A DNA stretch of 64,000 bases from Sindora glabra (lineage: Eukaryota > Streptophyta > Magnoliopsida > Fabales > Fabaceae). Each line of letters starts with the position of its first letter. Position 1 is the stretch's first letter. Made by a program: the position numbers and the translations under genes. Below the pieces are notes generated by a model, which was not told where the DNA came from, ran no database searches, and saw only the letters and a list, made by a program, of their open reading frames with translations. Below are positions 49,943 through 61,103 of the stretch, piece after piece. The DNA lies in assembly GCA_020226215.1 (NCBI GenBank), contig CM035236.1, positions 7,073,001 through 7,137,000 on the forward strand. Direction: 5' to 3'.

Positions 49943-50322
49943 CTTAAATTTGTTCATCAACCAAAATGAGATAGGAAGGATTCCTACTGAAAATAATGTT
50001 TTTACCTTGATTGGATAAAGAAATAAAAAAGAATTCATGTTCTCTTTATTTGATTGATGGAGTAGTAAAAGAGATTGTATAAAGAAAGTAGGAAGAATTA
50101 GAGAGATGAAGGGAAATAAGAGAAATAAGGATTTTAGGGCTAAAAATTAGAAAAATAATGCCTCATGGGCATTTTTAAAAAGTTACTTCTAAACCTATTC
50201 ACATATTCATTTATATTAGTACAAAATTTTGTACTTCATGATTTTAATAAATTTTTCCTAATCAAATTTTTACTAAATTTATATTTCCATATCCTCAATT
50301 TTCTTAACTTTATTTCATATCT
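49566..50322. repeat. Tandem duplication of 377 bp at the promoter end of the LTR
   Basis: Copy 1 starts CTTAAATTTATTCATC (49566), copy 2 CTTAAATTTGTTCATC (49943). They stay similar through GGAAGGATTCCTA, ATTGATGGAG.., GATGAAGGGAAATAAGAGAAA, AAAAAGTTACTTCTAAACC and ATCAAATTTTCACTAAATTT (TTTTACTAAATTT in copy 2). The estimated identity is well above 80%. It duplicates the putative promoter and leader of the minus-oriented LTR. Confidence 0.9.
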
Positions 50323-51206
50323 TATACATAAAATTCTTAATTTAACCAAATTAATTAATTGCCTTAATTATTCTTTCTAATAAAATAATTTTTAATTTAC
50401 TAATAATTAAAAAGGGAATAACATTTTTATTTCCAAAATAATAAAAAAGATAATTTTATATTTCTTATTAAAAAAATTCACAATTATAATATTCATATTT
50501 TATATGATAGGTACCTTTTAAAAATGTAAATACTATATTTTTATTTAAATAATAATAAAAAAATATTAAAAACATAAATATGAATTAAAGAATAAAATAA
50601 ACTTAAAATGGTAAATTAAATTAATAACCTTCCAAAACTATTCAATTTGGAGAAATATAAATTATTGGAATTGAACTCTTTTAGAGTGCAAGATGCACTT
50701 TAAAGGATAAAATGTAATATTATAACTTTTGATAAAAAAAATAAAAAGTTCATAATTTAATAAATAACAACAAATTAAGAAAAATAGTTTTCAAATTTAC
50801 AATTACTCATTTTCTTGAATGATTTTGTATTTTACCCTTTAAAATATATTTTACGCTTTAAAAAAGTTTACTCCTAAAATATTAAGGAATTAAGGTTTTA
50901 AAGGATTAGTCATAAACTTTTTATTTAAGCAAAACACTTAAATAAAAGAAAAGATAACCTATGACATCCCCTTTTCTTTCCTTTCTCTTATTTTTCTCCA
51001 TCCAAACAAGTTAAAAAAACTTAATTTTATCAAATTTATATCTATTATAGTTTTTCCCTTTATATAAAGTATATAATTATTTTTTGATGTAAAAAATTAA
51101 TGAAGTGACATAATATAATTTATTTATGGTGTAAGATCTATATACAAAGTGGTGGATATAATTTATTCTTTAAATAATTTATCTTTCATTAATGTATATT
51201 GATAAA
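50323..51206. other. AT-rich intergenic sequence
   Basis: No gene was seen. It may contain the far end of the Tekay-like LTR. Confidence 0.35.
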
Positions 51207-53366
51207 TGTGGGGATACTCAAAATGGATGATACACATTTATCATTTAATAAATATTTATTTTATTAGAATTAGAATTTGAAAATTAAAATCATGTAATCA
51301 GTTTCTTTTGGATAACTGATCATAAAGTGAAAAAATAAGAGAGAGAAAGAAAATTATGTTAGGTTTCGGATCAACGTATATAGCGAAATTTTAAATTTTT
51401 TTATCCAAATCCTTTCTAGGATCCATGAAAAAGTCATAAACCAGTATTAGGATTTTACCTTATTTGTGCTCATGATCTTTCTAAATGAATCCTTGAGAGA
51501 TTGAGATGAATCAAACGTCAGCCAAAAGGTACAACGTCTCTATGATATCCACACAGAGTTAACAACGACTTCTCTACTCCACGAAACTGCTAGGATTCAT
51601 TTCTCTCACTAGGATTGGAATGGGCATTTTTTAGAGTGATTTTAAGGTTTGATTAAAGCCAAAGTGTATTAATAATGTGCTACCTTCAAGTTCTTTTATA
51701 GAACTAAGGCATATCACAATCCTAGTCCTACTAGGATTATGTTTCAAAAATCCTAATCACACTAAATAATTATTACCTTATCCTTATCATAAACAGAGTG
51801 AGAAGAGATAGGACTTATCTATTAATTATTTAATATTAGTTAATAATATTATCTCATAATATAATTATCTAATATTAAGAATTAACATATAGTTATCTTA
51901 TATATTAAAAAATAATATTATCTTATAATATAATTATCTAATATTAAGAATTGGCATATAGTTATCTTATATATTAGAAAATAATATTATCTTATAATAT
52001 AATTATCTAATATCTAATAACATAATTATTTGATATTACTTTAATATCAAATAATATCACATAAGCTATATCACATATATATTACGTGAATAAATATATT
52101 ATTATCTTAATAATATATGTATGCACGAAAATAAGTCAATTAATTGAGTTTTAGTCCAACTAAAATCCAATTAATTATTGTCTTATTCCTACTTCTTTTG
52201 TGTGACCCTATAGGTTCTTACTACGTTGACAATGACTCATCTTTAAACCACAGACAGTGAGCGATATCTAGTAATACATCATTGCCACTCAAGTAGTAAG
52301 AATATTTGTGATTCGACATCCATCAAATATGTGATCAACGCTTTGTATCATAATTTCATTTATAATAATATTCAAATTGAATTGGAGGCATAGAGTGTGT
52401 TATCCTCATCAATGTTCAATTTATATTTCTTGATACTGAGTAAACTTAAAACAAATGATCAATGTCACATATTGATCCAATTGAGCATAACCATGCATTT
52501 TTAAGTTTCACTCAATCAAGGGACCCAAGGATATTTCTCTTTTATATAAGAGTAACAAAATTCCATTTATATCACTTACTTCCCTCTACATAATTCATGA
52601 CACACCTAATCAATGTCCTACTCGTCATCCAAATTAAAAATGATATAGGATAATATCAAAGTGAGTAACTCCTCATGTAGGGAATCATAGTGACTTCAAG
52701 TCAAAGGATTATGTACATTTGTGGTCATATAAGAATAACTAATGACACTTCTATCCATGCAGTATTCTTACAATGAGTCAATCCAATACATTATTCACTA
52801 ATAATGTACTTATGTATTAACTTAATATCATATATCCATGATTCATAATTATCAATCACTATACATGCTACTCTCGAAGTATTATTACTATCCTTTCGTA
52901 ATAATACTTAATTAGGGGTATTTTAGGAATAGTAAAATTATTTCAAAGATAATTATTATATTTAAGTTATAATTTATAAAAAATAAAATAAAATAAAATA
53001 TAATAATTGTATTGCCAAAATGAAATGTAATACATTATGTAATATTGTAATCATCTCTATGATTGGCTCCTAGGACATATACTAACAAATTATCCACTTT
53101 CCATCAGAAAGAAAGAAAGAAAAAAAAGGAAACAGAGAGAACACATCATCATTCAGAATATGAAAGCCAGAGTTTTTTCCTTCATCTTCCTTTCTCTAAA
53201 ATAGTGTGAGTATGGTTTTAGCGGAATTGTTATGGACAAAAGCAAGAGTTCCTAATTAAAGGTGATTCTTAACAATCGTGTGGTGGAATACAACATCAAT
53301 ATCTAAAGGGCAAATCAAGTATGTATAATTTCATATTTAATTTGATCTATTAAATTTTTTTCAATC
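51207..53366 (+). repeat. 5' LTR of the Copia element (interrupted)
   Basis: TGTGGGGATACTCAAAATGG to TTTTTTTCAATC. Removing the nested solo LTR and one copy of its target duplication leaves about 424 bp, compared with 413 bp for the 3' LTR. It carries about 28 bp (around 53247-53275, CCTAATTAAAGGTGATTC...) that the 3' LTR lacks. Confidence 0.87.
51357..53087 (-). mobile_element. Solo LTR (1.73 kb) of another Copia-type family, nested in the Copia 5' LTR
   Basis: It begins TGTTAGG at 51357 and ends ACTAACA at 53087. The same five bases AATTA flank it at 51352-51356 and 53088-53092, a perfect 5-bp target duplication. On the minus strand it starts TGTTAGTATATGTCCTAGG followed by AGCCAATC, a form typical of plant Copia LTRs. 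No internal region is present, so it is a solo LTR left by LTR-LTR recombination. A truncated relative lies at 9526-9777. Four or five near-identical A/T phrases (51840-52000, with TTAGTTATCTTATATATTA variants) form a local internal repeat. Confidence 0.92.
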
Positions 53367-53367
53367 T

Positions 53368-53384
53368 TAGTATCAAGGCCTGGT
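53368..53384 (+). other. Primer-binding site of the Copia element
   Basis: TAGTATCAAGGCCTGG next to the 5' LTR resembles TGGTATCAGAGCCTGG, the initiator tRNA-Met site used by Copia elements. Confidence 0.75.
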
Positions 53385-53959
53385 TAGATTTGATGTATAT
53401 GATTCTTTATGTGTATTTAATGTAATTAAATGCAAGGCATATGATGTATGAGATATGTTATATGAGATGCATTATGTTAAGTACACTTGTAACTTACTGT
53501 GTATTTAAGTTATAATTTTGTTTTAGCCAAAAAGTATATTTTCTATTTTTGCTTTTTTATGATATGAAAATTGGTCAATGAATGTAAATTTTTTTTTTGT
53601 AGTTTTATTCTATTATTCTTGGAAGAATATTGTTGAGGATAATTTTAGTATTTAAAGGAATACATAAAACATCCATAAGACACTCTTGAACATTAGAGAA
53701 TAATAAGGACACCTAAAAATTTTATAAAACTTGTAACTTTGAAGTATTGGATCACCTAAAAATTTAATTTTTTAGGCCATAAAATTAGTCTAAATTTGTA
53801 GAACATGAAATTCTAAGAAAAATGGCTTTTGAATCACCCAAAACGAAGCTCTAGATCAAAATTTATGGCCAAATTATGATTTCAAGTCGTGCAGACCTGA
53901 TCGGGTCGCGAACTAGGTCGGGTCGACTCAATTGACTTGGTCATCAAAAGGAAATAACC

Positions 53960-54075
53960 AAAATGATACATCATTTTGAGTCTACAATAAACGACACGTC
54001 GTTTTGACGTGAAGGTCGCTTGAATGAACCTAAAAATGACACGTTGTTTCGACCTAAAAAATGACACGTCATTTC
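53960..54075. repeat. Four palindromic units with an ACGT core
   Basis: The units are AAAATGATACATCATTTT (53960), AAACGACACGTCGTTTT (53989), AAAATGACACGTTGTTTC (54033) and AAAATGACACGTCATTTC (54057). The spacing is irregular. Three carry GACACGTC/GACACGTTG cores similar to bZIP target sites (ACGT). Confidence 0.8.
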
Positions 54076-54529
54076 ATAAAGTTACAAATTCCAAAAAAAA
54101 AAACCTCTCTCCTTACTTTTAGGAGTGGCGCGTGGGGCTCATCCCAATGTCCAAATGCCATGTGTTGTACATTATTAGGAACAGAAAATTTTTTTCTCTC
54201 ATTTTGGCTAGTTCTAGTGGCAAAAAAATACACACAAGGCAACGTGTGGACCTCACATGCTGTCGCTGAGCATGGGAAATGTAGTTTTCCTTATTTTTTT
54301 GGAATTTTTTCAAACAAAAGCAATGTAAAGGCTTGTATGGGCACGTGTAATGCCCTTTGGAGGCAAATTTTGATTCTAAATCTTTCTAAAATTGAGATCT
54401 ACACATTGATATATTATTTATGTATTTTTTAAGCTTTTGTGACACTATTTTAACTTAAAAAGTGGCAATAATACCATATTTTGATTGTATTTTATGTCTA
54501 ATTTTTGTGAACAGACATGAAATAATGTT

Positions 54530-55110
54530 TTACAAAGAAATGTGATCCATATGGGTTTGTGAAAAGTGTTAGAGAAGAATCCAAAGAGTTAGACTAGATA
54601 GACACTCTAAAAAACTTAAAAGAAATGATTCATTCACTATATAAAAGAAATGCACACACATACTACCTGATGAAAGCTTTCCTACATGAAGTCAAAGATC
54701 TAAAAAAAGATCTTAGCTGTAGAGGATAGGTGTTTCCCAATCACCTTTGGTTTCGTACCTTGATGGACGTAATTTCAAATGATAACTTCTGGAAACTAAT
54801 TAAAAAGACTCTATGGCAATGCAAAGACTATACATTAGGAACTGTCAAATACCTTGACCTTGAAAAATGCATGGAAGAGTTAAAACAACAGGAAGTTTGC
54901 TACTTTTAAAAAAATTGAAAAAAAAAATCCTAATGTCACAATTCTCAAACATAAAGAGTGCAAGACATTTTGGACACAACACTTTAGAAAAGGGATTACA
55001 CTTCAAGGGTCCATTCAAAACTATGAAAGTACATAACTTTGGACTAACTCAATCAAAAAATCCACCAAAGTTATTTAACACTTTTGAAAAGATGAAAGTC
55101 TCGAATTCAG
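54530..55110 (+). pseudogene. Unrecognised coding-like relic
   Basis: One frame runs from about 54533 (KKCDPYGFVKSVREESKELD) with only two stops through LKNLKEMIHSLYKRNAHTYY, LMKAFLHEVKDLKKDL, WFRTLMDVISNDNFWKLIKK and YLDLEKCMEELKQQEVCYF to about 54910. A second frame then stays open (KNPNVTILKHKECKTFWTQ...). The composition is lysine-rich and protein-like, unlike the surrounding non-coding DNA. I do not recognise the family. It may be an extra gene carried by the element, or a relic of an older insertion. Confidence 0.4.
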
Positions 55111-55559
55111 AATAGAAAACTAGAATAGAAACACCAGCTATATTTTTTTTGGTGAATTTATTTCTTTTGGTTTGTTGAGACTACTTTGTGAACATTGATG
55201 AATGTTTATTGAATCTATTTATTATTTGATGAATGTTTAGATATTTTTGTTTAATATACATTCATCTTATTGAATCTTACATTTGTGTGAGAGTTCTTAT
55301 ACTATGTCTTTACTTAAGAGTGACACAACATATGATGTTTGCATGAGAACGATCTTGATAGGAAATAATGATAATATTTAGACAAAAATGCGATAACGGT
55401 ATGACAAACATACACTCTCGATCATGAACTAAGTAGTGTCATTATTATTTTATGTGAGAATTATGCAAATGAATGACATTATATACTCATAAGAAATATT
55501 CATATATTTGCTAGAATAGCCAGTAAGAACATAATTGCTGAATTAAACAAGGGTGACAA

Positions 55560-56345
55560 TTTGAATGGGGATAACTAGGACATTTGATATTGAAAAATAT
55601 CATATATTTTAGAGAAGCAAGATGCTCTAGAAGTCTTGAATAATGTTATGTTAGAACCTGAAAATGGGAACACAACTTAGTATAGAAGAGATGCTGAGGT
55701 GTATGCTGTTTAGAGGAAAAAGAACAGCATTGCTCGCATTACATTTTTAAATGCAATGACAGATGACCTCATATATGAACATGAAAATTACCCAACTGCT
55801 CAGGGAATGTGGATTGCTCTAAAAGAGAAATTTGGTGGTACTTCTGTCACCAAACTAAAAAAACTCATAATCAAATTTAACATATACAAACTTTAGCATA
55901 ATACACCGATGAAATAACATTTACGTGAAATGTCAAACATGATTTATAAGCTGAAGCTGTAGGACATGCACTTTTTGATGAACAATAAGTGCAAGTAGCG
56001 ATTAGATCACTTTCTGCAAGTTGGGAACATATAAAGGTTAACCTGACTCACAACGAAAGCATTGTAACTTTCGATGATGTGGCAAGACATTTGGAACTTG
56101 AAGATGAACGTCTGGGGGCTTATAGGTCCTCCGAGCAAATATATATGGTGGAGGGAACGAGTCCCTCCAGTTCTATGCCTAAATCCAAGAAAGGTAAAAA
56201 GTTCCAAAAGAGAAAAATAAGACCTAATTCTCAAGATAAGAAAACCTTCAAGAAAAAGAAGGGAAAGCATAGCACAAGGAATTTTGATCTTAAGAAGATC
56301 AAATGTTATGCCTGTCAAAGAATGAGCCATTTTGCTTAAGATTGC
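55560..56345 (+). pseudogene. Copia gag (UBN2-type domain and zinc knuckle), broken
   Basis: Across frames: RITFLNAMTDDLIYEHENY, TAQGMWIALKEKFGG and LREMSNMIYKLK. From 55989 comes an open frame with VAIRSLSASWEHIKVNLTHN, FDDVARHLELEDERLGAYR, a basic region (KSKKGKKFQKRK) and CYACQRMSHFA followed by a stop and DC. The last is a C-x2-C-x4-H-x4-C zinc knuckle interrupted by TAA. These are the gag features of Copia elements. Confidence 0.88.
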
Positions 56346-56375
56346 ATTCAACAAAATGAACAAAATAAGGTATTA

Positions 56376-56651
56376 TTGGATACTAATTTCAAATATTTTT
56401 CATATGTTTGTAGTACTATTTTTCTAATAGAATCTTATTCTTTGTGGATTTTGGATTTAGGTGCCACAGATCATATGAGCGAGGATCAAGGATCTTACAT
56501 AGAATACCATCATTTGTCAAGTCAAAGTAGATGGCTTTACATTGGAAATAATGCGAGGATTGAGGTTAAAGGCATTGGTACATGCAAATTGAATTTCCAT
56601 GGAAAAAGAACCTTAATCTTGCATGATATACTTTATGCACCTGACATTTAA
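56376..56651 (+). pseudogene. Copia protease, active site altered
   Basis: SLWILDLGATDHMSEDQGSY aligns with the usual W(I/V)LDSGATDHM; the serine of DSG is leucine here. IGNNARIEVKGIGTCKLNFH, then LILHDILYAPDI, complete the domain. It ends at a stop where the family continues into the pre-integrase part. Confidence 0.88.
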
Positions 56652-56780
56652 TGAAATTTAATTTCTATTTGTTCCTTACTTAATTTTAGATTTTTAGTTA
56701 ATTTTCATGACAATATTGCTAATATTTTTAAAGATAATGTATTTTATGGTTCTGGCTTCATTTATGATAGATTTGTCATT

Positions 56781-57500
56781 TTGGATGTTGTTAATAATGT
56801 TATTTTCAATTGCTTTACTACTTCCACTTCCAATTTAAATGTTGAAATGGACATTTGGCATACTGGATTAGGACATATAAATCAAAATAGGATGATTAAA
56901 CTAGCAAAAAAAGGATTGTTAAGCCTAATTTCAAAATTGAAAATGTCCTTATATGAACATTGTCTAACTAGTAAAGCAACTAAAAAATCATTTGGAAAAG
57001 GAATTAGGACAAAAACTCCATTATAACTAATTCACTCCGATATATATGGTCCTTTGAGTGTGAGGGCAAGACACAGAGCTTGGTACTTCATTATTTTTAT
57101 TGATGATTACTCATGATACGGTCATATTTATTTGATTTCGCATAAGTCAGAAACATTAGAATGTTTTAGATGTTATTTAAATGAAGTAAAAAATCATATA
57201 GACAAGAAAGTTAAAGCGCTTAGAACTAATCGTGGACGTGAATATTTATCTGAATAATTTAAAAAGTTCTATGAAAAGAAAAGGATAATAAGACAATTGA
57301 TAATCCCTAACACTCTACAATAAAATGGAGTAGCTAAAAAAAAATAAAACTCTTCTAGACATGGTTAGGTCAATGATAGCACAAGTAAATGTACCATTTT
57401 CATATTAAAGAGATACCATTTTAATAGCCACTTTCATACTTAACCATCTACCTTTAAAGTTTGTTATATCCAAACCCTATGAACTATGAATAAAGCATAA
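56781..57500 (+). pseudogene. Copia pre-integrase and integrase, broken
   Basis: The GAG-pre-integrase motif reads DIWHTGLGHINQNRMIKLAK, followed by HCLTSKATKKSF. The integrase core follows in pieces: HSDIYGPLSVRARHRAWYF with FIDDYS, then ALRTNRGREYLSE with a following stop, and IPNTLQ-stop-NGVAKKK. Catalytic D, D and E regions are thus recognisable, but at least five stops are present. Confidence 0.85.
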
Positions 57501-57507
57501 ACCTGAT

Positions 57508-57891
57508 TTGAGTATTCTTAAACCATGGGGGTCTACTGCGTATGTCCACGATACTTCCTATAGATATGAAAAATTAAGTCCAAGAGGGAACAAATGTATC
57601 TTTATAAGATATTTAGAACTGTCTAAAGGATATGTTTTCATTGGTAAAAATGAGAATGAAACAGTAACGGAACTTGAATCGAGAGATACCACATTTTTAG
57701 AAAGCGAGTTTCCTAGCAGAGGAGAAATTGATCGCACTATATCTTTTTATAAGTTACAAGATCAAATGGATAATGATATTAAATCTTATTCATCTTATCC
57801 GAGTGGGAGCTCTCAAAGAATACCTGCTGATCCGAGTGGGAGCTTTGAGAGAATGAGTGAGAACCCTGTATTTAGAGATGATATAATATAG
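57508..57891 (+). pseudogene. Copia integrase C-terminal/linker region
   Basis: Open for 127 codons: SILKPWGSTAYVHDTSYRYE, KLSPRGNKCIFIRYLELSKG, YVFIG..., then an acidic linker and two copies of YPSGSSQRIPAD / DPSGSFERMSEN. The short internal duplication (PSGS-RIP / PSGS-RM) is visible in the DNA as two CCGAGTGGGAGCT words (57799, 57832). Confidence 0.85.
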
Positions 57892-57949
57892 GAAACCCTA
57901 CTATAGAAAAGTAAAAGAGGAAGTATACCTAAAAGATACTTTTTAATTG

Positions 57950-58670
57950 AGGGATCAACTCTTATGGTTACTCCTCAAGATGAAGAAGAGCCAAAAATAA
58001 TTCAAAAGGTTCTAAGTTCTCCTGCTAAGGAACATTAGAAGAAAGCAATGGAGGAAGAAATAGACTCAATAAAAACTAACCAAGTTTGAGAGTTAGTTAA
58101 CCTACCATCTGACCGAAAAGCAATTAGGAATAAGTGGGTTCTTAAAATTAAAAGAAAGGAAGATGAATCAATAGAAAGGAAGATGAATCAATTGAAAGGT
58201 ATAAAGCTTGACTAGTTGCAAAAGGGTATACACAATAGGAAGGAATAGATTATGAGGATATATTCTCATTTGTTATACATTTTAATTCAATAAAATTACT
58301 TCTAACCATAGTAGCAAATCTAGATTTAGAATTACATCAAATGGATGTAAAATTACTTTTCTCAAGGGAGAATTGGATGAAGAAATTTGCATGAAATAAC
58401 CAGCAGATTTTCCATGTAGATTTCACACAAAAGGAAGAAAAAAAGAAAGTTTGTAAACTTCAAAAGTCCATTTATGGACTTAAATAGTCATCCAGACAAT
58501 GGTACTTGAGGTTTCATCGAGTTATAACCTTATACGACTTTCAAATAATTGAGGAAGACCATTGTGTTTATATCAAGTGATATAAAAGTAATCTTGTGAT
58601 ATTATCCCTTTGTGTGGATGATACTATTGGTTAAGAATAACATGAATTCAATTATGGCTATTAAGGAATG
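57950..58670 (+). pseudogene. Copia reverse transcriptase, broken
   Basis: AMEEEIDSIKTNQV, then WVLKIKRKEDESIER..., a duplicated AGAAAGGAAGATGAATCAAT word (58153-58190), and further on KVHLWT / IYGLK-like and CVDDT near 58615. CVDDT stands for the YVDDxL catalytic box. Frame is lost repeatedly. Confidence 0.78.
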
Positions 58671-58899
58671 ACTATTCTCGAATTTCGAGAAAAAAGATAT
58701 AAGTGAAGCAAATTATATTCTTAGAGTCAAAATCTTTAGAAATCGCTCTAAGAAACTTGTTTCTCTTTCCTAAGAAAGTTATATATAGAGAATTCTTGAG
58801 AAATTGAATATAAAAGATTGCAAACCCATGGATACCCTATAAATAAAAGCAAGCCGTTGAGTTAAGAAATGTACCCTCAAAATGAATTTAAGAAGAAAT

Positions 58900-59580
58900 T
58901 AATGAAAAGAATTCTTTATTCTAGTGCGGTTAGAAGTCTAATGTACACAATGATGTGTATAAGATCGGATATTTGTCATGAGATCAAACTCGTAAGCAGA
59001 TACCAGTCAAATCTTAGACAGAAATATTGAAAACCTATCAAGAGGATATTGAGATATTTGAAGGGCACCATTGACTATGTGTTATGTTATCAAGGAGATA
59101 ACTTATACTTATTTGGATATTCTGATGCGGATTAGGTAAGAGACTTAGATGAATGAAAATCCACATCAGGATACTCTTTCTTATTAAATAATGGTGCAAT
59201 ATCATGGTATAGCAATAAGCAGACATGCATTGTATTGTCGACAATAGAAGTAAAATTTACAGTATATTCTGCAGTAGTACAAGAGACAATATGACTGAAA
59301 AGATTTATAGAACATCTGGGGATATGTAGTGAGAATTTAAACCCTATTCTAATATATTGTAACAATCAAGTAGTTATCGCCTATACAAAGAATCCAAAGT
59401 ACCATAGTAAAACGAAGCATATAAACATAAAGTATCACTTTGTGAGAAATATAACAGTGCAGAAAAAGGTCACCATCTAACATATTCCTACACAAAAGAT
59501 GATAGCAGATACTTTCACTAAAGTTATACCTAGAGATGTATATATTGAGCATGTAAAATCTCTTAGTATGCGTAGAATGT
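58900..59580 (+). pseudogene. Copia RNase H, broken
   Basis: Fragments GALMYTMMC-like (58935, VRSLMYTMMCIRSDI), YLKGTIDYVLCYQ (59060), LSTIEVKFTVYSAVVQETI (59240) and ILIYCNNQVVIAYTKNPKYH followed by SKTKHINIKYHFVRNI. IADTFTKVIPRD comes at the end. This is the usual C-terminal end of Copia polyproteins (…HTRTKHIDVRYHFIR…ADxxTKPL). Confidence 0.88.
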
Positions 59581-60690
59581 AATCAAACATTTCTGAAATT
59601 GAAATAAATAAAGTATGTTTTCATTCAATTATAAGTGTTACATTATGTGTATAAGTATATGAATGTCTAATATGTTATACAGGTTGATAAGGTTAATTCT
59701 TTCACACAAACAACTGCCTCTGACGCTCATAAGGAGTGGGCGGAGATGAGACATGTATTCACTAACATAACTATGAGAATTGTTGTGTTTTGGTAAAGAA
59801 GTAACATAAAATAAAATATGTCACCTAAACAAGATAGAGTTAAGATAAGATCTGAAATACTAATATAGGTCAAATTGTGGATCCTCCCACCTTTTATAAT
59901 ACATGTAGCCAGACAATAAATTCTTCACATATTGACGTCAAGAGGAATCAAATGATGTGAAAGAATTCAGGTTAGATATACGTATACCTAAACTAAAGTC
60001 TGTATAGTGTTACTAATAAAATTAATATACGCTCTTATGCTATAAGGGGAACATAGTAGCATATGATTCATACCACATATGTAAAAAGAACCGCAAATGG
60101 GAAGCAATTGAAAGATCTCTAGTTCATTATTGTATAAGTCCTAAAAAAGAAAAATTCTTTTTAAAGAAATCTTTTAAATTTGATGATATCATAGAAAAAT
60201 GATACGATGTTCGCTACCTTAGTATGCATCTTATGATCATGATATATATACGATCTAAAGGATAAAATACTAGGAAAACAGTTGTTTCAAATTAAAGTAA
60301 TATGTGGGCGAAAGGAAGATTTCCTAACATATATACAATTATGCTAGTGTTTAAGATATATCTGTTATGAAGTTAATTTTAATAACATCATAAACGTGGA
60401 CGCTATGCATATGTAGATAGCAATTTGAGCTTATAAAAAGGCTCATAAGGGATTAGATTTGCAAATGAAAAGTGTATATGAAAAAATCTAGAGCATCTGA
60501 GGCATAATACAAATAACTAGAAGTAAGGGTTATCTTGTGCTAATTCTATATAAGAATTTCTAGTACTAGAACACTCAGGATGATGTCATGCCCATACGAT
60601 CATGACAATTCACCGAGCATGAAAACCAAAAGAGAGATGAAGATTATATGATATGACTCATCTCATTATGTGTGAGTGGGAGATGATGAA
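59581..60690 (+). other. Copia 3' untranslated region to polypurine tract
   Basis: About 1.1 kb without frames. Unusually long for the family, and it may include other material. It ends with GTGAGTGGGAGATGATGAA just before the 3' LTR. Confidence 0.5.
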
Positions 60691-61103
60691 TGTGGGGACA
60701 CCCATAATGGGTTATCCATATTTATCATTTAATAAATATTTATTTAGATAAATATTTATCTTATCAAAATTTAAATTTAAAAATTAAAATCATGTAATCA
60801 GTTTCTTTTGGATAACTAATCATAAAATGGGAAAATGGAAGAGAGAAAGAGAACTACTTACTTTCCATCAAAAAGAAAGAAAGAAAAAAAGGAAAGAGAA
60901 AAAACACATCATCATTCAAAATATGAGAGTTAAAGTTTTTTCCTTCATCTTCTTCTCTCTAGAACAATATGAGTGTGATTTTCGTGGAATTGTTGTGGAC
61001 AAAAGTAAGAGTTGTGTGATGGAATATAGCATCAATATCTAAAAGGATAAATCAAGTATGTATAATTCTACATTTAATTTGATCTATTAAAATTTTCCCA
61101 ACA
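60691..61103 (+). repeat. 3' LTR of the Copia element
   Basis: TGTGGGGACACCCATAATGG to TTTTCCCAACA. It matches the 5' LTR over its full length apart from the nested insertion and an indel of about 28 bp, with roughly 10% base differences by eye. It contains GA-rich and CATCATTCA leader-like words. Confidence 0.88.

Larger units (their letters stand above)
53385..55559 (+). other. Long leader of the Copia element with unassigned sequence
   Basis: No Copia protein is recognisable before 55560. 53882-54330 has higher GC and contains four palindromic ACGT-core units. 54530-55110 contains a coding-like stretch that I could not identify. One of these parts may be a separate insertion. Confidence 0.5.
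51207..61103 (+). mobile_element. Ty1/Copia retrotransposon (defective, with nested insertion)
   Basis: 5' LTR 51207-53366 (interrupted by a solo LTR) and 3' LTR 60691-61103, both starting TGTGGGGA. The purine-rich tract GAGTGGGAGATGATGAA directly precedes the 3' LTR. A primer-binding site of the tRNA-Met type is at 53368-53384. The polyprotein order gag, protease, integrase, reverse transcriptase, RNase H (55560-59580) is that of Copia, with many stops and frameshifts. The leader between 53385 and 55500 is unusually long and holds unassigned sequence. The five bases outside the LTRs (ATAAA on the left, TATAC on the right) do not match. Confidence 0.88.
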
